A stretch of 64,000 bases of DNA from Artocarpus heterophyllus (lineage: Eukaryota > Streptophyta > Magnoliopsida > Rosales > Moraceae): assembly GCA_025403435.1 (NCBI GenBank), contig JAJQZP010000045.1:434001-498000 (forward strand). The letters run 5' to 3'. The notes below the pieces were generated by a model. That model worked only from the letters and a program-made list of their open reading frames with translations, was not told the DNA's origin and did not search any database. How positions within the stretch are numbered: the stretch's first letter is position 1; the number at the start of each line of letters is the position of its first letter. This document shows, one piece after another, positions 12,390 through 24,900 of this stretch. Made by a program: the position numbers and the translations under genes.

Positions 12390-13022
12390 TTTCCCTTTAC
12401 CCACCACCTCCTTCGAGACGAATAACGAACTCCAATACCCAATTCTCGCAGGTCAGTTTGCAATCCTTTTCCGTTTCTTTTGCCTCTCCTAATTTCTCGG
12501 TTTTTTAAATTAAATCCGTTTATCTCATTGTGGAATTTATTGCAAATTTGTCTGGTCTTCTTTATTGCAAGGTTTAATTTGATTAAACAGTTTCTTTGAT
12601 TGCTTTTGAATTCTTAGAAATGAAATTTAGTATGAAAATTGATGGGATTTATCGATAGTTGGGCCTAAATTAAATTTTGGAACTTCTTGGCAAATAAATT
12701 GTGTTCTGGGTTTTTACATTACGGTTTTCTGATTGTGAAAATGGTCTTTTTGGTAAAATTATTGAATGTCAAAGATAAAGATTAATCCAGAACGCAAAGG
12801 AGAAATGTGAAGCTTGGGTGGCATTACCAAGAGTTTTCCTATTGATTTTGTTTATAAAGCCTATGTCAAGGTGAAAAGTGGTCTCAGAATGTTCAAATAT
12901 GATCATCTTTTGAATTTAGGAAAATGAAACAGGCTTAAATAAAAGATTCTTGATGAAAAAGGCATAAATGAAAGATTCTTGATGAAAAGTAAAAATGGGC
13001 TGTGGGCATTTGCAAGTAAATG

Positions 13023-13060
<38 letters not shown>

Positions 13061-13199
13061 TGGTAATGGGTTTTTGGGCAAAATTAACAATGTTGATGCT
13101 GCATTAGCATATTGAAAAATAATTCTTGTACCCCAGACTCTCTGATCTGAAGCAACAGCTGAGACTAGGACCCCAAATCTTCCATATCTAATTTTTCAG
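12390..13199 (+). promoter_or_regulatory. Putative 5' UTR exon and intron of the SKIP4-like gene
   Basis: A less AT-rich leader (about 12390-12451) ends in CAG|GTCAGT, and the matching acceptor ATTTTTCAG lies at 13199, just upstream of the coding start. No coding potential is seen between them. The transcription start is not determinable. Confidence 0.45.
13023..13059. repeat. Compound (AT)n(AG)n microsatellite in the SKIP4-like 5' UTR intron
   Basis: About eight AT units are followed immediately by about ten AG units. It lies in the predicted 5' UTR intron of the F-box/kelch gene, about 140 bp before the acceptor. Confidence 0.9.
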
Positions 13200-13223
13200 G
13201 TCTTACACTTGGCTAGCATATCA

Positions 13224-14580
13224 ATGGAAGAACTAGACAGTACCACTGATGGGACAAATCAAATGGAACCAACTCAACAGTCCCTTATTATTGGGCTTCC
13301 AGACGATATTGCTCTTCTATGTCTCGCAAGAGTTCCCCGTAAGTACCATGGAATCCTAAAATGTGTTTCAAGAAAATGGAGAGATTTAGTATGTAGTGAA
13401 GAGTGGTATTCTTACCGTCGAAGGCAAAAACTTGATGAAACTTGGATCTATGCTTTGTGCCGAGACAAGTTGGAGCAAGTTTGCTGCTATGTTTTGGATC
13501 CCAGCCCATCACAAAGGTGTTGGAAGCCAATCAAAGGGTTTCCTCCTCGTAGCTTCAAGAGAAAAGGTATGTGCATAGAAGTATTGGGAAAGAAACTTTA
13601 CTTGTTGGGTGGTTGTGGTTGGTGTGAAGATGCTACTGATGAAGTTTACTCCTACGATGCTTCGGTAAATGCTTGGTCTGAAGATGCTTCCCTGTCGACA
13701 GCAAGGTATTGTTGTCTGCTTTTTGATGCATGAGCATCTCTATGTTTACTTCTTATTTTACTGCCATTCAGTTCTAATGGACGGTAGTTTTTTTTTTTTT
13801 GGCTAAATGACAGTTGTTTCTTTTAATTACTTAATGTAGTGTCGTTTGGTCATTTAGGTATTGTACACTGCATTTTGGTAGCCTGTTTGCCAGGACTTCA
13901 GTTCTAATTGTCTTTCTCTTTCATTCTTTAAGAAAAGATTTAACTCTGCAAATGTAGATTTACATTAGCGTTTCTCGTTCAGGTGCTATTTTGCTTGCGA
14001 GGTTCTAGATGAAAAAATATATGCCATAGGTGGATTAAGTTCAGATTCAAGTGATCCACATTCTTGGGATACGTACAATCCTTGCACGAGCACTTGGACA
14101 TCTCATTCAGATCTGAACATTGTCCCTGAAATCGAAGATTCTTTTGTCATGGATGGGAAAATTTATATTCGCTGCGGCACCTCACCCGTCACTTCTCATG
14201 TGCATGCGGTGGTTTATGAACCATCAAGTGGCATATGGCAGCACGCAGATGCTGATATGGTGTCAGGTTGGCGAGGTCCAGCACTTGTAGTAGATGGGAC
14301 GCTTTATGTGCTGGATCAGAGTTCGGGAACAAGGCTTATGATGTGGAAGAAGGAAGCTAGGGAGTGGGTGCCAGTCGGGAGGCTGTCGCCCTTGCTTACC
14401 AGACCACCCTGTCGGCTTGTGGCTGTTGGGACGAGCATATTTGTTGTAGGAAAAGGGCTGAGCACTGTCATGCTTGATGTTGGCAAAGCAGGAAGCGTGG
14501 AAGGGGCAATGGTGAGTTCCTCCATACCCAAGTTAAATTCAGATGATGATGTAATTAGTTGTAAATGTTTAACACTTTGA
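13224..14580 (+). CDS. SKIP4: F-box/kelch-repeat protein, SKIP4-like
   Basis: The exons are 13224-13705 and 13983-14580 (intron phase 2, AG|GTATTG...TTCAG|G), giving 359 residues. An F-box at about residues 21-65 (LIIGLPDDIALLCLARVP, then CVSRKWRDLV) would bind SKP1/ASK proteins in an SCF ubiquitin ligase. Kelch-type blades follow: LYLLGGCGW, DEVYSYD, W(S)EDASLSTAR, then KIYAIGGLSS, WDTYNPCTSTW, VYEPSSGIW. These would recruit a substrate, which sequence does not identify. The reading frame extends 15 bp upstream through a TTG, but the first true ATG is at 13224 (MEELDSTTDG). A leader exon ending CAG|GTCAGT at 12451 and an acceptor TTTTTCAG at 13199 suggest a 5' UTR intron. The architecture and wording match the SKIP4 group; the symbol is by family resemblance. 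Confidence 0.85.
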
Positions 14581-15798
14581 ACCTCTATTGTATTCTAATA
14601 TTGCCTAAAAGCTACTGTTGAACAGTGTTCTGGCTTTGTAATGTGGTTCTGGTCTGACAGATGTCCGATTGAAGTGAAATTGTTGATATACTCAAAACAT
14701 TATACGCCTAAACATTTGAAATTTGTACTTGACCATGGAATACTTGTTTGTTGACAATACGCTGTGCTGTTTTACCTATGATTGTTGAACGACTATTTTG
14801 GGGACGACCCTGTAATCTTTCACAGCTTCATTTTACTAAATGCATATTGGGCGTCATATGCTCAGCAAATTACCTTGCTTTCATGCACTATGATTCATGA
14901 GCTTGACAGAATTAATGGGTTAACAAACGTTGCACCACCGTTGTCCACGTGACAGTAGCGTTTAAAAATTAACTGGTTTTAACAACTGATATGCACGTGA
15001 TGTGCTAAATATGTAAATTTTTTTAACATTTATGAGAATGTTTGACAACACAGTCGAAACTATTTTATTATAACATGTAAAAACTATTTTTATTTTACAT
15101 TATAGCATGTAACAGTTTTATATTGTGTAAGTTTTAACTATGTAGTTAGAACGAGATTACTAAATGCACCATATGCCATAGAGGTATCACTGGTGTAACA
15201 TTTGTTAAACTAGGTAGTATTAAACCCATTATTGTGTCAAATTTAAAGGATAAAATTAGACAACAAATATTCCTCAAGGGCCCAAACTTAAATTAATCCT
15301 AAAATAAACTGTTCTTCGCTGACTAGGCTAAGAAAGGGGAATTCCCAATTGGTTAGTTGCTTCCCTTCCACCTCTTTTTTTTTTTTTTTGGTTTTTGTTT
15401 TGTTTTCTCCATCCCCTTGGCTATCCTTCAAATTAGATTTCGACGCATCATTTAAATTTAACAACCTAAATACATAAATAAAACCGAAATATTAAAAATA
15501 ATTAAAAAATTCACTTATGCGTCAAAATTTAATTGGAGAGATAGCTAAGAAGACAGAAAAATAGAACAACAAATCTTAATTATGATAAAGGCTCCAAGTT
15601 TGCAACAAAATTGGCGTCCCCAACAATCTCTAGGCATTTAAACATGTATTTAGAAAAGAGGAGATGCAATTTGAGCTTCTTGTGGACGTTAATCTTCATA
15701 AGCTGAAGAATCAACATTATCAAACACAGGATATGCTATAAAGACGTTAGATCATGACTTGGAAATAAGTCTCGAGTTAACAGCTAATGCAACAACAA
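14581..15798. other. Intergenic spacer between the SKIP4-like gene and the minus-strand gene
   Basis: This contains the 3' ends of two converging genes. I see no ORF of interest, RNA gene or repeat beyond a T-rich run near 15376-15391. Confidence 0.45.
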
Positions 15799-17663
15799 TT
15801 AAGGGTACTCAACTCCGACAAAGGTCCTTTTTCTCTTAAATGCCGGGTGTATTCTTAAGTTCTGACAATCTAATTTGTCAATCTTCAAAAGACATTCTCC
15901 CATCCTCTTCAAGACAACAGGCATTGCAGAGGCATTACTTGAAATTTTATCCTTTAGCAGTCGTATTTTCTCAAGTGTCTCCTGATCTCCATTTGCAGGC
16001 ATGTTGGAAGTAACCTGTCCTGCATCTGTAAAGTGCAAACATATTTAGTGCCTACAAAAGTATATAGAGATCATAAACCAAAGTTTTTGGAAGAAGAAGC
16101 AGGCGTTAAATTGAAGCAAGTACATCAAGGAATGAGTTTAACGCAAACTAATTAGAGTGAAGCAGAGGGGGCCAAAATAGGCACCACTTTTTTGATACGA
16201 AAATGCGGCATGTATAATTAAGAAGATTACTAAACAGACTGTTTTTATTGATATTATGTTTTCGCTGATGATCATGTGAGCTTAAACGTCTTGCCCTTTC
16301 CCTGCTGTACTACATCCAATATCATATAAAAATTATACATTATTCACATAATCAAAATCTTTAAAGTTTGAGTGCAACTGCTTCCATTCTCCATGCCTAT
16401 GCAAGGGTTTTTAGCTACAGAAAATACGGATTCACTAGCAGCTAAAATGCTGTTACCCTTTGCAACAAACATCAAGAAAGGGAGGTATCATTTAAAGCCT
16501 TGTGTAATTAAGCTCCGCTAGTGAAAACTCATACTTGATAATCATGAACAAATAGTGGACCTGTATCTGAACCTCCCTTCTCGATAACCTTTGTTGATGG
16601 AACCAAACTGCATACAAAGGCCTAACCAAATACGGGAAAAGATTACGAATTGCAGTTGAATATAAACCAGGTCACTGATGGGTCTGCCTATCTTAACATA
16701 GCAATGTGGGAATGCAAATAAGCTTTACGAATGGTAAAAGGGTTGAGATAATCCTTGTGTGAAGATCATTTACTTTCATTATAAAACCAACTTGTAAAGA
16801 TCATTTAAGCTGAAAAGCAAAATTCCAGCAAACCAACGGCATTCAAGGATCAGAGAGATGAGCTTAATGCAAAGAATCATTGTCCTTAATGTCTACGAAC
16901 AAACTAAGTGCATGAGAAAAGGAAACCGAGAAAATTCAATCTAAGTAGACCACCAAACTCCAGTCAGCTTATGAAATACACCGAAAATGGACATGAAAAT
17001 GTAACCCCCTATTCCATAACGACGTTCCCATGTGGACAAACCATGTAACTACAAATGGATTATGACCCTTTTTTTTTATTGGAAAAAAGAAAGCATTGGT
17101 TTAGACTGAAAAGATCAATCCTTTACCAAAATACCGACGAATTCATCACTACTGCCTCTCAACGCTTCACTACTACTATGTAATTAACCATCCAAGTTCT
17201 TCGAAAACGTGTTCTGCAAATGACAGTCCACTAGTTTGCACTCAATCTTACGATCATAAATGACCTAAACTCAAAAAATTAACACAGATATACAAATTAT
17301 CACTCACAAGGAGAACCTCAAAATCACAATTGTGACCAAGAGAAACTTAAAATGAAATGATGATAGTAAAAGAAAGAATAAAAGAACTAAATGAGACGAG
17401 ACCAAAATTGAGAATTTGCGAAAGAATGTACCTGGGTTAGGAACTTCGCCGGAGGTCCCAGGCTCTGAGAGGTCAGGTAAAACGGGTCTCTGAGCCGCGA
17501 GAACTGAGGCGAAGGTGCTCTTGAGCTTGTCCGGCAAGGTGGCCCTGTAATGAAGAATCTTCTCCGACATTTGTTTGACCTCCGACTCCAGCTTCTCCAA
17601 ATCTTCCGATTCGGCGACGTCGGTTGGCATTTCTGGGCCTTCTAAAGGTTCCCTCGACTCCAT
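15799..17663 (-). CDS. Small acidic, helix-rich plant protein of unknown function, two exons
   Basis: On the minus strand the first exon is 17663-17432 (ATG to CCCAG|GTAC) and the second 16025-15799 (TTTACAG|ATGCAGG to TAA), intron phase 1. The product is 152 residues. The N-terminus is acidic (MESREPLEGPEMPTDVAES), followed by a helical, coiled-coil-like segment (EDLEKLESEVKQMSEKILHYR). A Pro-rich linker comes next, then a second helical segment (ETLEKIRLLKDKISSNASAMP), ending LRIHPAFKRKRTFVGVEYP. There is no signal peptide or membrane span. It may be a subunit of a complex. I considered small kinetochore or nuclear proteins but cannot support a name. The clean junction and stable composition argue for a real gene. 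Additional skipped exons in the 1.4-kb intron cannot be excluded. Confidence 0.65.
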
Positions 17664-18716
17664 GGATAGAGAATTCGGAAACCAGGCGCAGAGAGAGAAG
17701 CGCAGAGAGAGAGAAGAGTTGGGAGAATTCGAATTGAGGCAGGTTTTGGAGCGTAAATGGAATTATTGACGTTAGGGTTTTTTTTAAACTTTGAAATTTG
17801 AAATTTTGACAAAAAGTTGGGGATTTTCTTTTCGTAACAAGTCTATCTATTGAAGACTTGGCGGACGACGAGGACCCTGCGGGCCCAGGCTGGTTTAAAA
17901 GTACATAAAAAAAATACATTAAATAATACAATTTTAATTTTTAATGAAGTAGATGACATATTTTTAAAAATATTTTTTTTTAAACAATTAAAATTTTTAT
18001 TTTATTTTTTTTTTCTTTCTTTCTTTTGTTTTATTTTTTGTTATTTTAATATTATTTTATATTTTTTTATATTGTTTTACACCAATATAAATTTCGTTTT
18101 AAAATGGAAGGAACGTACTTCTAAAAAACAAACTCAATTACTAGCCGACAGCATACGCAAGAAGAGAGACAAACGATAGCTCCTTTGGCACCTAAACGAC
18201 AGCTCTTTTCATAAACATTAAGGCAGTTTGTTTCTTGGTTCAAACTATGATTTAAATTATTTTGTTATAGTATTTTTACTCATAAAAATTTAAATTTTTA
18301 TCCAAATATTTTAACCAAACAGACTCTAAAGCTCCCACGTGATAAAGTCGTTAACGTGTGCTTTGTTAGGAGGGGCTTCATTCAATACTTCATACTGGCG
18401 AGCTAGGGACTTTGTCAGGTCCCACGATCAATTCTCTTTCAAACAAACTTTTTTTTTTTTTGGTTGATCCGATTGTATAAAAGACTGCGTTGTAATTCTA
18501 ATTTCCGTCAACAAGCATTATAATTTGCCCTTTACAGGAGCATGAATAGATGGGTTCTTAAGGCAGGCTTCACCTTTAGCAATTGATGTATTAATTCCAA
18601 GAAAACTTAAAAAGACTTCTACCTCATTGATGAGATTTTGAAAAGATTTTCACGCACTATTTACAACTATGGTTGGTTTATTTTATCTGTTATTATGGCT
18701 ATTGATTTATACATAG
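17664..18716. other. Intergenic region upstream of the minus-strand small gene
   Basis: The first ~100 bp (GA-rich, CAGAGAGAGAAG) is likely the 5' UTR and promoter of the minus-strand gene starting at 17663. The rest is AT-rich with long T runs near 18001-18070 and no coding content. Open frames there translate to low-complexity Phe/Leu-rich text. Confidence 0.4.
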
Positions 18717-19062
18717 GGTTAAACCCATTTTTGGTCCTTGTACTATAGGTCAAATTTCAAAACAAGAATCTGATTTTCCCAATTGTTCAAAATTTACCCT
18801 TCCGTCTACCTGACTGTTAAAATCTTGTCAGAGGAAAGGCGCGGATTCGTCCTTATGATCATGTCATAAAACTACAAAATTAACTCTACTAAACTGCACA
18901 TGGTCCTCACATACCTTTTTCCATCCAGATTTTAACAGTCAGACAAGAGAAGGACTAATTTGAGCTAAGTTGATACACAAAAACTTGTTATCGGACATTT
19001 TAAAGGTCAACTACCAAATTGGGATTTGCCTTACAATTTGCAGACTGAAAATGAGATTTAAT
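18717..19062. mobile_element. Possible MITE with imperfect terminal inverted repeats
   Basis: The left end reads TTAAACCCATTTTTGGTCCTTG and continues with a GGTCAAAT motif. The reverse complement of the right end reads TTAAATCTCATTTTCAGTCTGC and continues with AAGGCAAAT. A second inner pair is 'tgactgttaaaatc' with 'gattttaacagtcag'. It is about 345 bp and non-coding, typical of a small non-autonomous DNA transposon. The target duplication is not clear. Confidence 0.45.
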
Positions 19063-21976
19063 TCTTAGATGTAGATTAGTTACGACTGGTGGTGGTTGAG
19101 CATGAAAATGGTGCTAATCATTTACTAGTTATGTGTGGAAATTCTAAAGAGTACTTAGACATTGCCTTCTCCGGGGACTATAGAGTAAAAATGGAAAGCT
19201 GTGACAAGGATGAGATTCATGATTGTGCGATTAAGTTGGCAAAAATTTAATATTCATTCACTTTCGGCTTTTTCTCAATTTAAGTATATTAAAGAAATTG
19301 GAAATGTTGAATATTTTCGGGTTGAACTGTTGAGAGAAAATCCCCAAAAACGGAGGGAGAAGGTGTACATTGGCTGGGGAGCTAGGCTTGGACGTGATAG
19401 GCTCTTGGCAGCTCTTAAGTTGCTCCAAAAAGTGAAAGAGCTGAACTATCTTGCACTTGAATGCCTAGCGGAGCGCACCCTTGCTGATCGATATCAAGTC
19501 ATGGTGTCGGGTGGCGACGGTTTTGATTCACGCAGTATGTCACTATTTTTTCTTCTATTAACTTTATGCAATAAGTTACTTGGATGACAATGCATTATAT
19601 GTTGGATAAGAAAATTCCACGTGAAGATTAGTAGGGCGTTTGGATCACCGGTTCAAATTGTCACTTAGCAATTTAAATTCTACGAGAGAAAACAATGTAG
19701 CAAAACTGGTTCGAACAAAGTTACCAAAGTCCTATAGAACAGTTTTGTGACTTGATCGTTTTGGTTTATCTGTTCCGCACAAGATTGGATTGGGCATTTT
19801 CTATATGTCCTTGGAAGTACAATGCTGAAGAATTTGAACCTTGCTTGTCTTTATTCTTTCCATAAACAACCTTGGACAAGTTTTCAGGGGCTTCCTTCAT
19901 CCGTTGTAATTTGTATGTGCAGTTTTATCTAGATATATTTGAATTATTACACAATCTGAGTTGGCTACATATTTAATTATCAAAACAGCACAAAATCCTA
20001 TTACTTAACAAGCTATCATTTCCTCATTCACATGGGTGCAGGATCCTCTCATGATAAATCATCCATCAAGGTGTAAGATTCTAGTACCTCTCATTTAAGT
20101 TTGTATCCCTAGAATTTGATGTTATTTTGCGTGCATACTGGCTTTTTTTTTTGGCACGTCAGTGACATGGTTCAGGGGTAACATTCCATTTTCATGATGA
20201 AATGTTCCTATTAAATTATCAGTTTATTGAAGGTGAAGAATTTGATGCATGTCAACTTTTGCTATCTTTTTCTTGGCATTCTACTTGAGAAGGTAGATCT
20301 TATCTTTTGGGTATAATTGGTGAAGGGTATTAGCACATATCTCGGAGCTGTTCCCATTGTTGAATGTCTGGAAAAGTATCAGCCTGATGTTGTGATAACT
20401 TCACGCGTCGCAGATGCTGCCTTATTTTTGGCACCAATAGTATGTAAATTGGTTAACATATTCTTTAGTCATTAATTATATGATCTTCAACTATTAGTTG
20501 TTCCAACAAACATATCTTTGACTACCTATTAGCGTTCTTCTGTTTCTTATCCTTATCAGATTGCTCTCATAGTTAGTCATCAAAATGCCCAGTTGACTTT
20601 TGATTACACCGCGACAGAGTCTAAATGTTAATATTAGGGAAAACTTAGATGTTTCCAAAGTTTACCAAGAGAAAACAAAGGCATGCTTCATAAAAGTAAA
20701 GAATCACAATCAGTTATCATTTATTTTGCTCCACTTTTAAAAGATTTAGTGTTTTCTGTTTCTTATTCATAATTTCATGGAATCTTTAGTCAAGGATTGT
20801 ACTTTTTGCTATTGAGCTCGGCTAATCACATACAAATTTCAATATATCTTTTGATGGGACATAACAATTTGAACTTTCTTTGTCAATTCTTGGGTGTTTT
20901 AATTCAGATAGTCTGATTTCTGAAGTACTCTGCTGGTGTACAAACAGATATATGAATTAATTGTGTCTCTAAGTGACAAATGGGAGTAGTTCTTGAACCA
21001 CCTTATCTTTTATCACTTGCTTTGGTCAAGGACTGTTATAGGATCTTCAATGAAGCAAAATTCTCTATATTGTATTGCAACAATAATAGTCTATGTTTCA
21101 TGTAAATATGTTTAATTGATGTTGCCTACGGCGAGAAAGACTCTAGACTCGATAGGAGTCATTTTGGGGGATAATGAGAAATTGAAACATTCTGATATGT
21201 TGCGTTTGTCTGGTAGCAAGTGTCAAATATTAACATTTTTTCTATTTCCACCTCTCTTGTTTTGTCTGATGTGATCATTCCTTGGTTGATGAAACACTTT
21301 TATACTGAATCTCATAATATAGAGATTTTCTTTTTTTTCAGGACTGTGGTTGGAAAGGATGGGGAGAGATATCTTACAGGGGACATGAATGTGTTAAAGG
21401 CGCTTGGGCCGCTGAATTTCTGGTAGGTAACTCCAAATTTTGCCACTGCTATTACATGTCGTAGGCAAGGCTGTTCAAACTAGTAAAAACTTATATCACT
21501 TTTGGAGTGGTTGTCGACTAATCGCAAGCGTTAGATCATGGTTGGAAGAAATATTTCCTGGCATGAACAATTGCATATTTTCTTATATGATCGGAGTTGA
21601 CAGTCTGAAACCAACTAGCATTGGTGAAGACGCTTCATCTCTGACAGGCAGAGAAGATATAAGGTTACGTATGGATGGTTTATTTGAGCTGAAGGAACAT
21701 GCAATCCAATTTACGAAGGAGTTTACAGCATTATATACCAATGGTCCAGCTGGTGGTGGTGGTATCAGGTTAAGTTCTTATCTGCTTTTCCATTCATTCT
21801 TTCGTTCATGGGCTTCATGATGATTATGGGATTATTCACTATGGTGTTAATGCAATATAAACTAACCCTTTAGGCGCCATGTTCAGATTAATTGTTTTCC
21901 AGTGTTAACAACCTAGCTGGAAATTTAAATTTTGGGATGAACTGTTTGTAAATATGGGTCCTTTTAAATCATATTA

Positions 21977-21988
21977 GAGCTCATTAAG
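21977..21988. repeat. Target-site duplication of the LINE (left copy)
   Basis: GAGCTCATTAAG, identical to 23038-23049 on the other side of the insertion. Confidence 0.85.
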
Positions 21989-23037
21989 GTTTTTTTTTTT
22001 TTTTGGTAATTACAAGAGATAAAAATCTATTGATAAAATAGAACTTACAACCAGACAAAACCAAGAACAGGATGTCCTCAAAGCAGCCAAACTAGAATAA
22101 CAAAATCAACAAAAAAACCAAAACAAGCCTTATAGAATTCGTGCCCTCATCGTTCTTCCAAGCCTTATAGAAATAATCTTTCAAAACTTTTTCCCACTGA
22201 TGTCCAAAGTGCTCCATTCCTTTTCTGTGAATGTTCCGTCATTTCTTTCCATCCAAATCACCCACAAGGCAGCTAGTGTCGGACATTTCCACAGTGTTTC
22301 AGCCCTCTTGCTTGAAGCTTGAGCCTTTTCCTACAACTAGGGATTCAATCTCCTCAGGAAGAACCCTCCGGGCTCACACTTCCTAAAAGTCTAGACCATA
22401 AAGCAGTTGCTATGTGGCACTGCAAGAGCAGATGGTCAATAGTTTCCTCTTCCCTTTTGCACATATCTCACCAAGAGGAAGAAAACACGAAAAGAGGATG
22501 CTATTTTGGCAAGCAAGGCTATTGGCAACGGTGGTGCTGAGCACCACTTATAGAAAGTGGGCCTTACAACATGGGCCAACAAGTGGGGTCTCCTTCTATG
22601 ATGCTTAGCACTGGTAGTGCCCTTAAGCATTTCTCTATCCGTGCACCGTCTCATTGATCTTTCTAAGAGAGATCAACCGAGGGAACACTTTTAATCCTTC
22701 AATTTAGGGAAGTTATATTTATTTCTGAAAGCATGAAAAAGATTTACATATGAAGCCAAAAGAATCCCAAAGTCATCTCATTGACAAGACGTATGTTTTG
22801 TGGGAAAATTCCGTAAAACCTATGCAAAGAGGTCAATTCTGCAGTTTCTGTACCGTTGAGGAATCTTTGTACCGAAATTATTGCTGGATGATGTTGAGCA
22901 TGCCCGAGAAATTTAGTTGTTCGTGGTGCATACTCACCTGTACATCCTAGGGAATGAAAGTGCAATGTAGTTTCCTTTCCATTCCTCCTCCCAAATGCAA
23001 ATTCTTGAGCCCTTCCCGACGTCCCTTTTATCCATCG
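21989..23037 (-). mobile_element. 5'-truncated LINE inserted in the AtuA pseudogene
   Basis: A poly-T run (21990-22004, the poly-A tail of a minus-strand element) follows one copy of GAGCTCATTAAG (21977-21988). An identical 12-bp copy lies at 23038-23049. A 7-20 bp target duplication plus a terminal poly-A is the signature of target-primed LINE integration. Minus-strand frames resemble the C-terminal zinc-binding region of plant LINE reverse transcriptases, but carry stops and shifts. The ~1.05 kb length shows strong 5' truncation. Confidence 0.8.
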
Positions 23038-23049
23038 GAGCTCATTAAG
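23038..23049. repeat. Target-site duplication of the LINE (right copy)
   Basis: GAGCTCATTAAG, identical to 21977-21988. Confidence 0.85.
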
Positions 23050-24866
23050 TTTGACCAAGAGACCCTAAAATATAAAATTTTACACCATTTAATGGTAGCC
23101 TAACTGCAAATTGTTTGTATGTGCTGTACTCACCTCTAAGTTGAAGGGATTTTGTTTTATACAGTAGTCCCACGGTCTTGAGTTCGGTTGAAATTTTTTT
23201 GGGAGCTCTAAATCAGTTCATGTTGAGAGCTATAGTAGACATTTCTGCTATCGCTGCCACTTGATTGGATTACAGAATCAAAAGCATATGCTTGCAACTT
23301 TGGGAGATGATGTTATCTTATGCAATGATGTTTGATATCATTTCCTATGTGGAAGGAAAAAAAAAGGTAAGATCTCAATTGCAAAACTGCAGTTTTTGGT
23401 CATAGGAGCCAACTCTTGAGGGCATAGAGCTGTGCAATTAACTTTTGACTCCATAAATCAGAGGAGTTATTGAGGGTTCATGATATGCATTTTTTTTTCC
23501 TTCTCATTATAGCTTTTGAATTATTCCTTTTTCTCCCTTACCGTTGTCTCTCTTTCTCTCTCTCTCTTGTTTTTTTCCAGTAGCTACATTGGCAAAACTA
23601 GCTTTTGTAGCTTGCACTTGACAATCTTCCATTGTCTTTACGTGACTATTTTACATGATTTCTGAATGCAGTGTTGGGCACAAGAAAGAGATCACTCTAG
23701 AAAAACAATTGGTACTTCTCTGACTCCATTCTAAAATGTTTCATCTTCTTTATTTTGTATTTGCAGTTAGATATCTTCTTGCTCTAAGCAGGAACCTTTT
23801 TTAAGAACTTTGAAACTTCATTGTTACTTTTACCGCAAGTTACATTCTTGCCATCACTTTCTCAAACTAATCAATGTGATTTCCTCTTGAAAATTAGTCA
23901 CTATGAACCAAATTATTATAGCAGTCTCTGTTGCGGGTATTTACATCTGTCGTCGACATGTTTTGTGGAGGATCGGGGTGAAGCACTTTATAGTGACAAA
24001 ATCAAATAACTCGAGAGTTCGCCGTGAAGAGCTCACTAAACTTCCTGTTTTACAAGAATCTTTTGAAATATTATATTTTCTGAGGGAGACATGTCTCCTG
24101 CTCCCTCTGGCAAAAAGATCATGCTCTACGATGTGGCGCATAGCAGGGCTGGAGACAAAGGGAATGACTTAAACTTTTCTTTCATCCCACATTTCCCTTC
24201 AGATATTAATAGGTTGAAGTTCATCATAACACCCCAGTGGGCAAAGGAAGTGGTCTCGGATCTCCTAAACAATTCTTCATTTCTTGAAGGTGACGCAATC
24301 AACGACAGAGACAAATGGGTCAATGAACATGTTAAAGTGGAAATTTATTAAGTTAGAGGAATTAAATCGTTGAACGTTGTGATTCAGAACATTCTAGATG
24401 GGGGTGTCAACTGCTCTAGAAGGATCATCGCCATGGAAAGACCATCTCGGATCTGATATTGTGCCAGAAGGTAGTGTTGCCTCCATAATTTAGTTGTTCA
24501 AGTACTTCATTACCATGGTTGGCAATGTTCCTTGTATGTAAATTGTCTCAATAAAATTCAGTACATATTCCAATTGCCGTAATAAAAGCTCAAGGAAATA
24601 AAGAGGATAAAATCAGAGCTGTTTCATCGTATAACAGAAAATTGTTTTGCATATTCGAGCTGCAGTATAGAAAGACCTTCCACGATTTCTTTCCTTATTT
24701 TATTTTATTATTATTTTTCCCTTTTGCTTGTGTGTGATTCATGGTGGAAATAAGTTTTTTTTTTTTCAAACTATTCTAGCTTTATATTTTTATTTGCTCG
24801 GAATTTCTGGTTCCAATTACTTCTACTAAATCTACACAAACTACATTGAGGGCGTTGGCTGAATTT

Positions 24867-24868
<2 letters not shown>

Positions 24869-24899
<31 letters not shown>
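24869..24899. repeat. (AT)n microsatellite
   Basis: About fifteen AT dinucleotides without interruption. Confidence 0.9.

Positions 24900-24900
<1 letters not shown>

Larger units (their letters stand above)
19191..24445 (+). pseudogene. AtuA/DUF1446-domain protein pseudogene
   Basis: Exon-like blocks match the plant acyclic-terpene-utilisation (AtuA/DUF1446) protein in the right order. The start is 19191 (MESCDKDEIHDCAIKL), then RENPQKRREKVYIG and YQVMVSGGDGFDSR to about 19533. Next are STYLGAVPIVECLEKYQPDV near 20335-20442, CGWKGWGEISYRGHECVK at 21342-21423, and FPGMNNCIFSYMIGVDSLKP...ALYTNGPAGGGG at about 21523-21767. Short HKKEITLEKQLV (about 23672-23710) and the C-terminal block from about 23955 follow. 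Several central exons are not found. A 2-nt insertion shifts the frame near 24092, and a TAA at 24349-24351 replaces the Glu codon expected after VEIY, with homologous text continuing beyond it. An inserted LINE lies between exons. No complete product is expected. Confidence 0.8.

Noticed and set aside
13209..13223. Upstream start for the F-box/kelch protein
   Set aside because: The codon at 13209 is TTG; the first ATG in frame is 13224, which gives a normal N-terminus.
17473..17931. 152-codon minus-strand frame overlapping the small acidic gene
   Set aside because: It is an alternative frame over the exon and promoter, without domain text, while the gene in the other frame has clean splicing.
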